Shown piece by piece: positions 37,525-37,865 of a DNA stretch of 37,865 nt (position 1 is the stretch's first letter; the number at the start of each line of letters is the position of its first letter). The stretch spans positions 1-37,865 of the forward strand of contig JAFSJX010000055.1 in NCBI GenBank assembly GCA_017449285.1, written 5' to 3'. The stretch comes from Treponema sp. (GTDB lineage: Bacteria > Spirochaetota > Spirochaetia > Treponematales > Treponemataceae). The position numbers were made by a program, and so were the translations under genes. A model generated the notes under the pieces. It saw only the letters and a program-made list of their open reading frames with translations, made no database searches and was not told where the DNA came from.

Positions 37525-37865
37525 ATCATGGAGAGTTTGATCCTGGCTCAGAACGAACGCTGGCGGCGCGTCTTAAGCATGCAAGTCGGACGGGATCCAC
37601 GCGCTTGCGCGTGGTGAGAGTGGCGGACTGGTGAGTAACGCGTGGGTGACGTACCCCCCGGGCGGGGATAGCCGCTAGAAATAGCGGGTAATACCGGATA
37701 CGGCTCCGCGCGCCAGAGGCGCGGAGGGAAAGCGGCTTCGGCCGCGCCGGGGGATCGGCCCGCGTCCCATCAGCTGGTAGGTGAGGTAACGGCCCACCTA
37801 GGCGATGACGGGTATCCGGCCTAAGAGGGTGAACGGACACATTGGGACTGAGATACGGCCCAGAC
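37525..37865 (+). rRNA. rrs: 16S ribosomal RNA, 5' ~341 nt (3' cut by window edge)
   Basis: The conserved AGAGTTTGATCCTGGCTCAG begins at 37532 and aligns with E. coli position 8, so the mature 5' end is near 37525. GAACGCTGGCGGCG, GAGTAACGCGTG, TAATACCGGATA, the TAGGTGAGGTAACGGCC region and ACTGAGATACGGCCCAGAC follow in order. The short helix-6 loop (ACGCGCTTGCGCGT) and the GTCTTAAGCATGCAAGTCG stretch look spirochaetal. The window ends inside the gene; 23S and tRNA spacers lie outside. Confidence 0.98.

Overview
The window looks like chromosomal DNA of a free-living or host-associated Treponema (Spirochaetota). The evidence is a UPF0164/FadL-like outer-membrane protein of the treponemal type, an archaeal-type (d)CMP kinase, treponemal-style TPR and LRR_5 proteins, a large SpoIIE-type phosphatase with periplasmic sensor domains, and a spirochaete-like 16S rRNA 5' end at the right edge. 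Species cannot be named from the window alone. There are no CRISPR arrays, transposases, prophage genes or tRNAs.

Layout. 1-6.9 kb is housekeeping: the 3' end of ligA, an M23 peptidase behind argC, murC, a DUF4230 membrane protein, and yicC followed by cmk. Several of these genes have a -10 hexamer exactly 6 nt before the ATG, which predicts leaderless mRNAs. 7.0-10.8 kb is a c-di-GMP pair: a Cache-GGDEF(degenerate)-EAL phosphodiesterase overlapping a diguanylate cyclase. 10.9-16.6 kb lies on the minus strand: leuCD, a D-2-hydroxyacid dehydrogenase with a small HMA-like protein, rlmN, and two TPR proteins. 16.6-17.0 kb is a 390-bp gene-free stretch holding a 167-bp MITE-like repeat. 17.0-18.7 kb has an LRR_5 protein and an RlmK-like methyltransferase. 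18.7-20.8 kb is a self-contained, probably highly expressed operon of a NifU-like scaffold and a GGGtGRT-family protein, with its own promoter and terminator. 20.9-25.1 kb encodes a hybrid histidine kinase, a tandem-receiver regulator and an unrecognised protein. 25.2-27.5 kb has a DUF4912 protein and a GH57-like protein that appears to lack its catalytic nucleophile. 27.5-36.6 kb is an envelope block: a FadL-like barrel with a TPR tail, diverging from a 1011-aa exported TPR/coiled-coil protein and a 1550-aa propeller-Ig-sensor-HAMP-PP2C phosphatase. 36.7-37.1 kb is a small coiled-coil protein. 37.1-37.9 kb is the rRNA operon promoter/leader and the first ~341 nt of 16S rRNA.

The parts most worth following up are the GGGtGRT/NifU-like operon (function unknown), the GH57 protein with Glu replaced by Tyr, the two-module 1550-aa phosphatase, the exact -10/ATG spacing of five genes, and several structured intergenic repeats, two of which share one architecture. 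All functional calls come from reading translated sequence and recalled family motifs; no database search was run.
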